Source: JBMYRH01 sp049602155 (lineage in GTDB: Bacteria; Myxococcota_A; UBA9042; PHBI01; JBMYRH01). Taken from it: 64,000 nt of DNA. Positions within the stretch are counted from its first letter, which is position 1; each line of letters begins with the position of its first letter. Where the stretch lies: NCBI GenBank assembly GCA_049602155.1, contig JBMYRH010000028.1, forward strand, positions 1-64,000, read 5' to 3'. Under the pieces are notes generated by a model. It ran no database searches. It was not told where the DNA came from and saw only the letters and a program-made list of their open reading frames with translations. Made by a program: the position numbers and the translations under genes. Shown here piece after piece: positions 51,286-60,392 of this stretch.

Positions 51286-51717
51286 TCAGAGCAGAACGAC
51301 GACTGTCCAGACCGCTAACACTGCCAGCACAGTGTAGCCAGTGAAGGTGTTAATGAGCAGTCGCTGGGGGATAATCCGCCCGAGCCGGCGCCCGAGGAAG
51401 AAGGGGTAGCTCGCTCGGAGCGCCACGTAGAGCCAGCCCAGCACCGCTGCACTGCTTGCTCCCACGACCACGGCGTGCAGCCAAAGGAAGGTGAGGAATG
51501 GTGGCATGTGCTCAAGGGTGTTCAGCTGAATGCGATCCGCAGCCCTGAGCTCCGGGTAATCGCCGTTGTAGCGATCGAATTGCTCACCTCGCGCGCGGCA
51601 CTCCCGGAGCATCTTAAGTTTGACCCTCAACCCGTAGAGCAAGAAGACGTAGTAGAGCATCAGGTAGGCCAGCGTCACCCCGATGACCGGCGTTTGGGTC
51701 TCTACGAATTCGGTCAT
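51286..51717 (-). CDS. MAPEG-family membrane protein
   Basis: ATG 51717 has AAGGGGC upstream; a longer frame start at 51849 adds unlike sequence. The 143-residue protein has four membrane helices. ADRIQLNTLEHMPPFLTFLWLHA matches MAPEG proteins (membrane glutathione-dependent enzymes): R...N...EH..P. Members are leukotriene C4 synthase, microsomal GST and YecN-like proteins. The exact reaction is unknown; bacterial ones are assumed to be glutathione-linked. It is in the inner membrane. Confidence 0.83.
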   Translation of the reverse strand: MTEFVETQTPVIGVTLAYLMLYYVFLLYGLRVKLKMLRECRARGEQFDRYNGDYPELRAADRIQLNTLEHMPPFLTFLWLHAVVVGASSAAVLGWLYVALRASYPFFLGRRLGRIIPQRLLINTFTGYTVLAVLAVWTVVVLL

Positions 51718-52411
51718 GCGTGCCCCTTCGGAAAATAAATACCTCTCGGCAAGCACTGCCCCTAACCGAGCCTGTGCTTGCCCATCTATCGTACCACTTT
51801 GGCTTCCAGAGCGTGTTGACCCCAGCCCCCCCCTTGAAGTCCTCGGCATCCCGTGGGTCCTCCCGAGTCAGGTGCTCTGTCTTCAGTCACGAGCTTCGCA
51901 TGCGTGACCGATATCTACCCCAGCGGAGACGACGCCCAACAATGTCGCGCCGCTCAAGTCCACCGAGCCCATAGCGCTGATATCCACCGCTGACGCCCCT
52001 CAGGTCGATGACGTGGCTCTGAAGAGACAGGGGGGCTCGCCCACGCCAGGCACTGAGGTCTGGTCACCCTTGATGAGAAGGGGCGATGGCGTTGATGAGT
52101 ACACCGCATGTGGCACCCGCTTAACCCGCCACAGGGTCACGCAACGTGCCACGTACAAGGTGCCATGACCCTCACACCACCGATCCGAGGGTCGTTTGAG
52201 GCGGTCGCCCCGCAGAGTGACGGTCCCAGAGAGGTCCTCGGCTGACCCTCGCTCGAACGTCGAGCGGCGCGTACCCCCGCCCCTTGAACCTCACGAAAAG
52301 CAGCCATCTACGGTGGCACAAGCCACTCAGCAGGCTATAGTTATCGTCCTGCCGAAAGACATCCGCGATTACAGCCCCTGCTGGGGTCGTCATAAGCGGC
52401 AAGGAGTCATT
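51718..52411. other. 694-bp divergent intergenic region
   Basis: The longest gene-free stretch, between the MAPEG and Cys-rich lipoprotein genes. Frames inside it have Arg/Pro/Ser-rich, shadow-like translations. A GTGGCA (52313-52318) and TATAGT (52336-52341) pair with 17-bp spacing is a candidate promoter for the right-hand gene with a leader of about 64 nt. I see no RNA gene or repeat. Confidence 0.5.
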
Positions 52412-53446
52412 GTGAACACGTCGTTCGTCCTCTTCTCAGGGTGCATCATCTTGGCGCTCTCCGCCTGCGGAGGCGAGGTTCAAGGCACCACGACAGACAC
52501 CACCAGCGCGTTGGACATCAACGCTATGACGCCCCTTGACAGCACCTCTGAAGAGGACCTCTCTCAGGTTGACGTGGCGGTGGGCGACGTGGAAGCCGGA
52601 GGCGACGACACTGGCGACGACACCGGCGACGACACCGGCGACGAGGGAGACGCCCCGATACCGGGCCCGACGGTGGTCCCAGAGGGGTGCTGTATGACAG
52701 ACGCCGACTGTGACACGGGTCGAATCTGTGTGGGTGAGAGCGACGAGAGCCCGGGGCACTGTGCCCAAGCGCCTTGGGGGGAGAGCTGTTATCAGGAGAC
52801 CTGCCCGAACCTGCACCGCTGCTTGGGTAGCCAGACCTGCGCCTGCGGTGAGGACTGCGACATCCAGATGGGCTACAACTGCATGCCGGTCGAAGGCGAC
52901 TGCTGCGAGGACGACGCAGGGTGCCCTGCGAATGGGGTGTGCCGCGAGGGGACCTGCGTGGTCGCTCCCGGCCCCATGGAGTGCTGGGGCGACAGCGACT
53001 GCGCTGCGGGTGAGGTCTGTCAGGGCGCCTCGATCTGCGGATGTGCGGCCGACTGCGCCTGGGAGACACAGAGCCGAGGGTACTGCGTCACCGACGGCGA
53101 AGACGCGCTGTCCGAGTGCGTCAGCACCTACACCAGCTGTGGCTGTCCCTACAACGACACGCAGTGCTTGGATGGCTGGTCGATCCAGTACTGGTATCCC
53201 GAGTCTGCCGGTGAGTTCCCTGGGAGCACGTCGGTGCCCGCAGAGGTCAAGGACGTGGCGGTAGCCTTTTACGAGTGCGCGTACTGCAGCTGTCAGGAGA
53301 ATTGGCAGGTGCGTGTGCCGGTCGAGGAGGGCTCAGAGGACACGGAGCTGGTCGACACCGATCCGGTGAGCTTCTGCGTCCGGCTCCTCGAAGAGCAGGC
53401 CCAGTGCAGCGGCTGCATCGCTGAGTGGTTCGGCGGCGCGGGCTGA
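52412..53446 (+). CDS. Cys-rich lipoprotein with GDDT repeat
   Basis: GTG 52412 is chosen because AAGGAG lies 6-11 nt upstream and it opens a signal (NTSFVLFSGCIILALSAC); upstream in-frame starts extend it with unlike sequence. A Thr/Asp/Glu linker contains a GDDT repeat from a 12-bp DNA repeat. Residues about 90-215 carry dense Cys pairs with CCMTDADCDTGRIC, CCEDDAGC and ECWGDSDCAAGEVC, typical of Dickkopf-like or follistatin-like Cys-rich motifs in Myxococcota. A C-terminal segment (about 225-344) adds paired cysteines and ends CSGCIAEWFGGAG. Function unknown; surface location inferred. Confidence 0.8.
   Translation: MNTSFVLFSGCIILALSACGGEVQGTTTDTTSALDINAMTPLDSTSEEDLSQVDVAVGDVEAGGDDTGDDTGDDTGDEGDAPIPGPTVVPEGCCMTDADCDTGRICVGESDESPGHCAQAPWGESCYQETCPNLHRCLGSQTCACGEDCDIQMGYNCMPVEGDCCEDDAGCPANGVCREGTCVVAPGPMECWGDSDCAAGEVCQGASICGCAADCAWETQSRGYCVTDGEDALSECVSTYTSCGCPYNDTQCLDGWSIQYWYPESAGEFPGSTSVPAEVKDVAVAFYECAYCSCQENWQVRVPVEEGSEDTELVDTDPVSFCVRLLEEQAQCSGCIAEWFGGAG
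52601..52645 (+). repeat. 12-bp tandem repeat (GDDT)
   Basis: Three full copies of GGCGACGACAC(T/C) and a partial fourth (ending GAG) in the lipoprotein linker. Copy-number change would leave the frame intact. Confidence 0.9.
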
Positions 53447-53741
53447 GTGACCACCTCGCCGAAGCGACGATAACGAAGCTGCTGAGGGTGAAGTTCTGCG
53501 GAAAACTCTGAGCGCTGGTGATGCCCGCTCCAAGCTCAGACGAGCACGGGGCAGAGGTCCCATACCGCCTCTGCAGCATCGTGAGCGGAGTGTTGGGGTC
53601 AAAGGGTGACGCCGGGGGCACGGACCGACCTGAACGCGCCTCCTAAGGCGGCCCCACCGCTGGGGATTGGCTTGTCGTGGGATGAGCCCACCGACTAGGC
53701 TGAGCGTCAGCGGCGCTACCTTGGCGCGGTGGGAGACGCCG

Positions 53742-55526
53742 ATGATGAACACCCCGGGCAACCTCGTGAGCGCGTCGCTTTGCCTGGCGTTGAGCTGTGT
53801 TGCGTGGAGCTGTACAACTTCAGTAGAGCCATGGAACGACACGCCCGAGCAGGCCGCCTCCGACGCGACGGGCGCTTCGGTGTCCGACGCCTCTGCCCCT
53901 CCGGCGACGCGAGACACGGCGACGGCGCCGGCAGAGGCCCCCCCTTACGCCTTCGAGGGCACCTTCGATGGGCTTCGAGTGGTGCTCTTCGAGGGGCAGG
54001 GCTGCACGGCAGGGGCGTGTCACGGTGAGGCTGCGGCTGGGGGCCTCGACCTGACCGCTGATGATCTCTACACCCAGCTGGTCGAGGCGGCCTCGGTGGG
54101 CAGTACGCTGCCGCGTGTCGAGCCTGGAGACCGGATGCAGAGCTACCTCTTCCTCAAGCTCTTGGCTGCGAGCGACCCCGAGGCGGCTCAGGTCTCTGGC
54201 AGCCCGATGCCGAGCGGGGGTGAGGCCATCCCGAAGAAGCTCCTGGATGCGCTGCGGATTTGGATCTATGCCGGCGCACCACCGACCGGCACAGTAGAGG
54301 GGACGGCGGAGCTGATGGGGGTCACGCTGCCTCCTGCGGCGCCGATCACCATCGCCCCGCTCGAGGCCCCCGACCCCGCCGAGGGGCTCCAGGTCGCGCT
54401 CCCGCCGTGGACCCTCCCGGGGGGCTCGGAGCGAGAGGTCTGCTTCGCGTCCTACTTCGACATCCGGCACAGGGTCCCAGAGGCCTATCAAGATGAGGCG
54501 GGAGAGGTCGCGTTCATCGGCGCCGAGAAGCTGCGCCAAGACCCCCAAAGTCATCACCTCAGCCTCAACATGTCCCAGATCCCCGTCGAGGACATCCATG
54601 ACCCCGCCTTTGGGGATTGGACCTGCAAAGGAGGGGCGACCGCAGGGGCGGCGTGTGAACCGACCGACCTCAACGCCTGTGGCGAAGGGCACTGCGCGGC
54701 GACCCCTCAAGACGGCTTCGCCTGCATCGGCTATGGGCCTTTGGTCGAGGGCACACCCGAGCCGCTTAACCCCATCGGGGTCGCCCAAAAGGCTCAGAAC
54801 TACCAGGTGCTCCCCGAGGGCGTCTATCGCCCTATCCCGCTGCGCGGCATCGCCTATTGGAACTCGCACGCCTTTAACCTTAGCCCCGAAGACCACGAGA
54901 TGAACGGGCGCCTCAACCTATACTTCGCCGAGGAGGCCAAGCACAGGGTTCAGGACCTCAGGAACCTCGTGTCCGACGCCATCTTCTTGCCCTCTGCGCC
55001 CCCCTTTGAGCGCCAAGAGGTCTGCGCCACTGTTACCTTGCCCATCGGGGCGCAGCTCTTCACCCTCTCGTCGCACACCCATCAGCGAGGCGAGCGCTTC
55101 ACTGTCCACCACCCGGACGGAACCCTCCTCTACGAGAACACCCTCTACAACGACCCCCTCCGCAAGGAGTTCACTCCAGCGCTCCTCTTCGACGACACGA
55201 CCGAAGAGGCGCGGACGCTCACCTATTGCGGCCTCTACAATAACGGCGTGGGCCCGGACGGGGCGCCAGACCCCGAGGGGGTCACCCGTCACTCTCGAAT
55301 GCCAGAGAGCGTCAAGGTGCCAGGGGTGCCAGGGGACTGCGAACCCATCGCCTGCGTCGCTGGGCTCATCGGCGCCCCCTGCTCAGGGACCGATGACGAC
55401 GCGGCGTGCGACAGCGCGCCAGGGGCCAACGATGGCTGGTGTGACGCCTGCCCGATCACCGGCGGTCAGAGCACTGAGAACGAGATGTTTGTCCTCTTGG
55501 GTGACTATTACATCATCGAGGAGTGA
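53742..55526 (+). CDS. Lipoprotein: cytochrome c-like domain fused to a PHM-type copper monooxygenase-like domain
   Basis: ATG 53742 (a second ATG follows) begins a signal ending in lipobox AWSC (Cys24). After an Ala/Ser/Thr linker, CTAGACH (Cys88, Cys93, His94) is a c-type haem motif of the CxxxxCH form. The C-terminal region (about 220-594) resembles type II copper ascorbate-dependent monooxygenases: SHHLSL (His271, His272) and NSHAFN (His376) are candidate Cu-H ligands, SHTHQ (His445, His447) and NEMF (Met582) candidate Cu-M ligands. PHM and dopamine beta-hydroxylase use these residues to hydroxylate substrates. Fused haem might supply electrons. Activity is inferred. Confidence 0.82.
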   Translation: MMNTPGNLVSASLCLALSCVAWSCTTSVEPWNDTPEQAASDATGASVSDASAPPATRDTATAPAEAPPYAFEGTFDGLRVVLFEGQGCTAGACHGEAAAGGLDLTADDLYTQLVEAASVGSTLPRVEPGDRMQSYLFLKLLAASDPEAAQVSGSPMPSGGEAIPKKLLDALRIWIYAGAPPTGTVEGTAELMGVTLPPAAPITIAPLEAPDPAEGLQVALPPWTLPGGSEREVCFASYFDIRHRVPEAYQDEAGEVAFIGAEKLRQDPQSHHLSLNMSQIPVEDIHDPAFGDWTCKGGATAGAACEPTDLNACGEGHCAATPQDGFACIGYGPLVEGTPEPLNPIGVAQKAQNYQVLPEGVYRPIPLRGIAYWNSHAFNLSPEDHEMNGRLNLYFAEEAKHRVQDLRNLVSDAIFLPSAPPFERQEVCATVTLPIGAQLFTLSSHTHQRGERFTVHHPDGTLLYENTLYNDPLRKEFTPALLFDDTTEEARTLTYCGLYNNGVGPDGAPDPEGVTRHSRMPESVKVPGVPGDCEPIACVAGLIGAPCSGTDDDAACDSAPGANDGWCDACPITGGQSTENEMFVLLGDYYIIEE

Positions 55527-55871
55527 GTCGGTGTTGAGCGGACCGCGTTCTTCGTAGCGGTTCGGTGAACTCGGGCTCTCCTTGGCGGGGATTCAAAGGC
55601 GGAGCGAGATAATTGCAAAGCGCTCGGCGCGCTGTGGGGGCTCTAAGTTAAGGCCTGGGACCGTCAGTGGCTCCTCGCCGATTAAGCCCACGTTATGTGC
55701 CCCACCTGGGTGACAATTCGTCGCCGATCCCAGAAGAAAATGCAGGTTCTTCCCCAGCTATGAACCACCCGGAACACCGCGCCGGCCTCTAGGAAGCGTA
55801 GTCCAGGCGATAGAGGGCGATCACAGGCGCAGAGCGGGGGCCCTCGCTCCGCGCTCGAGCCTGACCTGGGA
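55527..55871. other. 345-bp convergent intergenic region
   Basis: Between the copper-protein gene and the giant Cys-rich gene. A GAGCG...CGCTC stem around GGGCCC near 55835-55852 is a possible terminator. No coding frame is convincing. Confidence 0.45.
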
Positions 55872-58800
55872 TTAATCAAGGACGCAGACCCCGAGTGGAC
55901 TGCAGGCCTCACCGGGGGTGCAGTCATTGTCCTTGGTGCACGGGACTTGGCAGTGCAGTGGAGAGGTTGCCGCTGCTGGCTGAACCAAGGCTGTCCATGA
56001 AGACTGATTGACCTCTTGTACAGCGCATCCTGGCCAGGTCAGGGTCGCCACATCGACGAAACGCCCTGTCTTGTCGAGGTAGATATCCCCGATAGAGGAG
56101 ATGAGCACACCGCCACAGTAGATGTTCACCGTCGCGGTCGTTGGGCCGTCACCCTCGTTAACTGGAGGGCTGCCCGGCGTCGCCAAGCTCTTGGAGCAAT
56201 AGTATGCGACGCCAATCTGGAGGTCGCCATTGCCCGGGTTGTTATTGATGTTGATGTTCTCCGGCCCATATCCATCAGTGTCGTCGAGGTCCAGCGATGG
56301 ATCTCCAGATGGCCCGTTGGGCACCCACTTCGGGCTGTCGTTCGCGAAGAAGCAGTCTTGATTCGTGTACCACGCCAGCGCTGGGTCCACGCCTGGCGCT
56401 GTGAGGTGCAGGTCCGCGTCGCCGTGCGCCTCATCCCAGACGAGCTCAATGTGCAGGTCTTGCCAGGGCACCGAGGTCAGCATGATGATGCATGTGGCCT
56501 CTTCGCCCTCGTCATCGGTCACGGTCAAGGTCAGGGTGTATTCTCCGGCCAAGTCGACGAAGAAGTCTGTCGTGGCGCTCGTTGGGTTGGTGGGCTCAGA
56601 GCTGGAGCCTGGGGGAGCGCTGGTCACGACCCAAGCATAGGTGACCTCACCGCCGTCGGGATCGTTGCCTGAGCCACTCAAAGTGACGGTCGCGAGTGGC
56701 TGGGTCTCCACGTCAGCGCCACAGGAGATCGTCGGTGCCTCGCCTGTGCAGTTGAGGCCTTCGTCTGTCTGCCCGTCGCAGTCGTCATCGATGCCATTGC
56801 AGCTCTCAGCGACGGGGGTGACCTCGCCAGCGCACTCTGCCCACTCCCCAGAGGAGCAGGTCGAGGTACCCTCAAGGCAGGCGCCGACATCAGAACCACA
56901 GGCTTGCGTGAGCCCCTCATCGATGTCGCCGTCACAGTCCTGGTCTGTGCCGTCACAGGTCTCCAGGTCGGCTGTGACCTCACCGACGCAGGTCCCCCAG
57001 GCCCCGTTGTCACAGGTCTCCTGACCTTCTTCACAGAGCCCCTCGCTCGACCCACACACCTGGACGAGCGCCTCATCGATCGTTCCGTCGCAGTCATCGT
57101 CGGCGGCGTTGCAGGTCTCAGGTGCGGGGGCTGTGGCCCCGGTGCAGTCGCCCCAGCTCCCGCTGATGCAGCTCCGGGTGCCAGAGACGCACTCACCTGT
57201 GTCCTCGCCACAGGCCTGTACGAGGCCCTCATCCGTCAAACCGTCACAGTCGTCATCGACGCCGTTGCATGCCTCCGAAGAGCCATCTTCAGCTCCCACA
57301 CAGCCCCCCAGAGCGCCGTTGACGCAGGTGCGCTCACCCGCGACGCAGGCACCCAGGTCGCTCCCGCATGGCTCTGAGTAGGTGGTGTTGTTCTCATAGG
57401 TGCAGCCCGTCGCTGGGTCGCAGACGTCCACCGTGCAGAGTTCGCCGTCATCACAGCCGACGACGCTTCCGATACACGAGCCCGAAGCGCAGGTGTCATC
57501 TTCTGTGCACGCGTTGGCGTCATCGCACGGATCGACGTTGGGGGTGCTCACGCAGCCCGAAGCAGGGTTACATTCGTCGTCCGTACATGGGTTCTGATCG
57601 TCGCACCCGGTGAGTGTCCCGGAGCAGTCACCGGCGACGCAGGCGTCGTCGATGGTGCAGGCGTTCTCATCGTCACAGGGGACTCCCTCTGAGCTGGGGG
57701 CGGATACGCAGGCCCCGTTTGAGGGATCGCATATGGTCGCCGTGCAGGCCGAGTCGTTGCTGGTGTCGCATGTCACGACGGAGTTAGGCGCAATGACGCA
57801 CTGATGCTCACTGCACACCAGGACGCCATTGCACGCATTGCCGTCGTCTTGAGGCGCACAGTCAGCGTCTGTTTCGCACTCACAGAGTGACTCTCCGGGG
57901 GTACACACGCCGGAGGAGCAGGCGTCCGCCGTACAGGGGTTTCCGGTCTCACAAGCGAGCCCGTCTTCTACAGGACTCCACTGGCAACCGCTCACAGGCA
58001 GGCAATCGTTCAGTGTGCAGGGATCACCATCGTCGCAAGAGATGGGCGCCCCACCACACTCTCCGGTGACACACTTGTCTCCTGTCGTGCAGGCTGATTC
58101 ATCGTTACACGGGGTCCCATCAGCGACGAAGGACGCGACGCAACCCTCGAACTCAGAGCAGCTCTCGACGGTGCATGGGTCGGTGTCACTGCAGTCGATT
58201 GGCGCTCCGTCACACTGGCCCTCAGTACACGCGTCATTGATGGTGCATATGCTTCCATCGTCGCAAGGGGTCCCGTCGGCGGCGTCAATATGGGCGCAAC
58301 CCGAGAGGGAGTCGCATGAATCCACGGTGCATGGCGAGCCATCGTCGCAGGGCGTGGGTTGTCCGGAGCAAGCGCCGGCGGTGCAGACGTCACCAAGGGT
58401 GCATGCGTCGCCGTCATCACACCCGATACCTTCGAGGGGCAAGTAGGTGCAGCCGAGTCCCGGTGCACAGTCATCGGCGGTGCATGGGTTCTCATCGTCG
58501 CAAGTCGCCGGCGCGCCGGTGCAGACACCGGCTTCGCACATGTCGCTCAGGGTGCAGGTGTTCTGGTCATCACAGAGGGTTCCATTGGGCTCGTCTGTCT
58601 TCAGACAGGCACCTGAAATGGGATCACAGGAGGTCTTGCGGCATTCCGTGTCACCTGTCGTGTTGCACACGACGACGCTCTCGGGGGCCAACACACAGGT
58701 GCCGGCTTCGCAGACCAGGCTTCCGTTACATAGATCTGCGTCATCCAGCGCCACGCAGTCGCCGTCTGTCTCACATTCGCAGGTGTCGTTTCCGGAGACG

Positions 58801-60215
58801 CACTCACCCTCCACGCAGAGGTCCCCCTCGGTGCATGGGTTTCCGTCGTCACAAGGGGACTGATTCGCGACATGCTGGCAGCCCAGCGCACTGTCGCATG
58901 CGTCATCGGTACAGGGCTCAAAGTCATCACAGATGAGGGGCTGACCGACGCACTCTGCTTTGATGCACTGGTCATTGTCCGTGCACGCGTCCCCATCGTC
59001 GCAGGGGGCGGTGACCTCGATGAAGGTGCAGCCAGATACCGGGCTACAGACATCCATCGTGCATGGGTTGCCATCATCACACGTCAGCGCCTCTCCAACG
59101 CAGACGCCGTCCGTGCAGATGTCTTCCAGCGTACAAGCGTTTTGGTCATCACACGCGCCCCCCTCGTTGATCGAGACATCACCGCAAGTCAGGGTCGTTG
59201 GATCGCATAAATTCTGCTTGCACGGCGTATCAGCGGTCGGGTTGCAGGCCACCACCGTCAAGGGATCGACGATACAATTGAAGTCCAAGCAGTAGAGGGT
59301 CCCGTTACAGCTGTCTCCATCCTCAAAGGCTGCGCAGTCGGCGCTTGTGGTGCACGCGCAGGCGTTCGTCTGAGGCACACATTCGCCAGCCACACAGGTG
59401 TCAGCGACCGTACAAGGGTTGCCGTCTTCGCAGGTCACGCCGTCTGGACCTGGGACGGACTCGCAGGCGCCTGATTCCGGGTTACATGCGTCCGAGGTGC
59501 AAGGGTTACCGTCGTCACACACGATGCCGTCGCCGCCACAGGCCCCCAGGCCATCACAGTGATCGTTCACGGTGCAGGGTGAGCCGTCATTACAAGGCGC
59601 AAAGTTGAAGGAGGCAACACAGGCACCGTCCTCGCAGTTGTTCGTCGTGCACAGGTCTCCATCTTCGCACTCGGAGTCTGATTGGCAGCACGCCTCTTCG
59701 GGGGAACCTGTGCACACGCCCGCGACACACACGTCCCCTGACGTGCAGGTGTCACCGTCATCGCAAAGGGCACCGTCGTTAGGCTCATGACGACAGCCAG
59801 CACCGGGCTCGCAGAGATCGTCTGTGCAGGGATCTTCGTCGTCGCAGCTCAAGGGGCCGCCGCCGCAGACGCCTTCGATACAGTAGTCGGGGCCCGTGCA
59901 TGGGTCACCGTCTTTGCACTCGGAGCCCGGCGCGGCGAAAGCAACGGTGCAGCGCGAAGTCTCGACGTCACAGACCGCAACCTCGCACTGCGCAAGGTCC
60001 TTGAAGGCCGCCGCGCACTCTGTGTCGTCGGCGCAACTCGCTGGCTCCGTGTCTAACTCGGTGTCCAGCTCCACGACGATGTCCATGGAAGGCGCGGAGA
60101 TGTCTGCGCCCCCATTGACCTCTGTCGAGGCGCTGCTGCAGCCGATGAGCGCGACGCTCAGGAGCAGCCACCGGGTGGGGAAAAGTCGACCGGAATGTTC
60201 GCCATGGTTGTTCAT
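55872..60215 (-). CDS. Giant Cys-rich lipoprotein (Dkk-like and MopE-type repeats, PKD-like domain)
   Basis: ATG 60215 follows AAGGAG and a signal ends in lipobox LIGC with Ser at +2. Residues about 60-940 are back-to-back cysteine repeats of the form CDDGNPCTxDxC...GC, with three copies of a longer block containing CNG(T/S/V)LxC followed by VVxC. Residues about 945-1158 carry four MopE-type motifs (CNGVDDDCDG, CNAADDDCDG, CDGTDQDCDG, CNGIDDDCDG). Then comes a PKD-like beta domain (about 1160-1255), and finally a C-terminal domain with DADLHLTAPG, DTDGYGPENI and a Cys tail. MopE in Methylococcus binds copper. Adhesive or calcium-binding role is inferred. It is the paralogue of the next gene upstream. 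Confidence 0.85.
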   Translation of the reverse strand: MNNHGEHSGRLFPTRWLLLSVALIGCSSASTEVNGGADISAPSMDIVVELDTELDTEPASCADDTECAAAFKDLAQCEVAVCDVETSRCTVAFAAPGSECKDGDPCTGPDYCIEGVCGGGPLSCDDEDPCTDDLCEPGAGCRHEPNDGALCDDGDTCTSGDVCVAGVCTGSPEEACCQSDSECEDGDLCTTNNCEDGACVASFNFAPCNDGSPCTVNDHCDGLGACGGDGIVCDDGNPCTSDACNPESGACESVPGPDGVTCEDGNPCTVADTCVAGECVPQTNACACTTSADCAAFEDGDSCNGTLYCLDFNCIVDPLTVVACNPTADTPCKQNLCDPTTLTCGDVSINEGGACDDQNACTLEDICTDGVCVGEALTCDDGNPCTMDVCSPVSGCTFIEVTAPCDDGDACTDNDQCIKAECVGQPLICDDFEPCTDDACDSALGCQHVANQSPCDDGNPCTEGDLCVEGECVSGNDTCECETDGDCVALDDADLCNGSLVCEAGTCVLAPESVVVCNTTGDTECRKTSCDPISGACLKTDEPNGTLCDDQNTCTLSDMCEAGVCTGAPATCDDENPCTADDCAPGLGCTYLPLEGIGCDDGDACTLGDVCTAGACSGQPTPCDDGSPCTVDSCDSLSGCAHIDAADGTPCDDGSICTINDACTEGQCDGAPIDCSDTDPCTVESCSEFEGCVASFVADGTPCNDESACTTGDKCVTGECGGAPISCDDGDPCTLNDCLPVSGCQWSPVEDGLACETGNPCTADACSSGVCTPGESLCECETDADCAPQDDGNACNGVLVCSEHQCVIAPNSVVTCDTSNDSACTATICDPSNGACVSAPSSEGVPCDDENACTIDDACVAGDCSGTLTGCDDQNPCTDDECNPASGCVSTPNVDPCDDANACTEDDTCASGSCIGSVVGCDDGELCTVDVCDPATGCTYENNTTYSEPCGSDLGACVAGERTCVNGALGGCVGAEDGSSEACNGVDDDCDGLTDEGLVQACGEDTGECVSGTRSCISGSWGDCTGATAPAPETCNAADDDCDGTIDEALVQVCGSSEGLCEEGQETCDNGAWGTCVGEVTADLETCDGTDQDCDGDIDEGLTQACGSDVGACLEGTSTCSSGEWAECAGEVTPVAESCNGIDDDCDGQTDEGLNCTGEAPTISCGADVETQPLATVTLSGSGNDPDGGEVTYAWVVTSAPPGSSSEPTNPTSATTDFFVDLAGEYTLTLTVTDDEGEEATCIIMLTSVPWQDLHIELVWDEAHGDADLHLTAPGVDPALAWYTNQDCFFANDSPKWVPNGPSGDPSLDLDDTDGYGPENININNNPGNGDLQIGVAYYCSKSLATPGSPPVNEGDGPTTATVNIYCGGVLISSIGDIYLDKTGRFVDVATLTWPGCAVQEVNQSSWTALVQPAAATSPLHCQVPCTKDNDCTPGEACSPLGVCVLD

Positions 60216-60392
60216 GAGGTGCTCTCCTTGAGCCTAGCGCTCATCGACGGCGTGGATGGGAGACGAAGAATTCGCCCGCGTCGCGGGCACGCTGGTGGGG
60301 GAGGGAGAGACGCCCCGAAGAAGGGGAGAATCGACCACCCGGTCTCGCCACGACCTCGGGGACCTCAGCGCTGGTTGCATGTGGGGCGCTCT

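Noticed and set aside
51028..51318. A 96-codon plus-strand frame from TTG 51028
   Set aside because: It overlaps the end of the MAPEG gene and has a weak start codon; composition is not decisive.
52140..52155. Reverse-strand TGGCACGTTGC resembling sigma-54
   Set aside because: The GG-to-GC spacing is 6, not 10.
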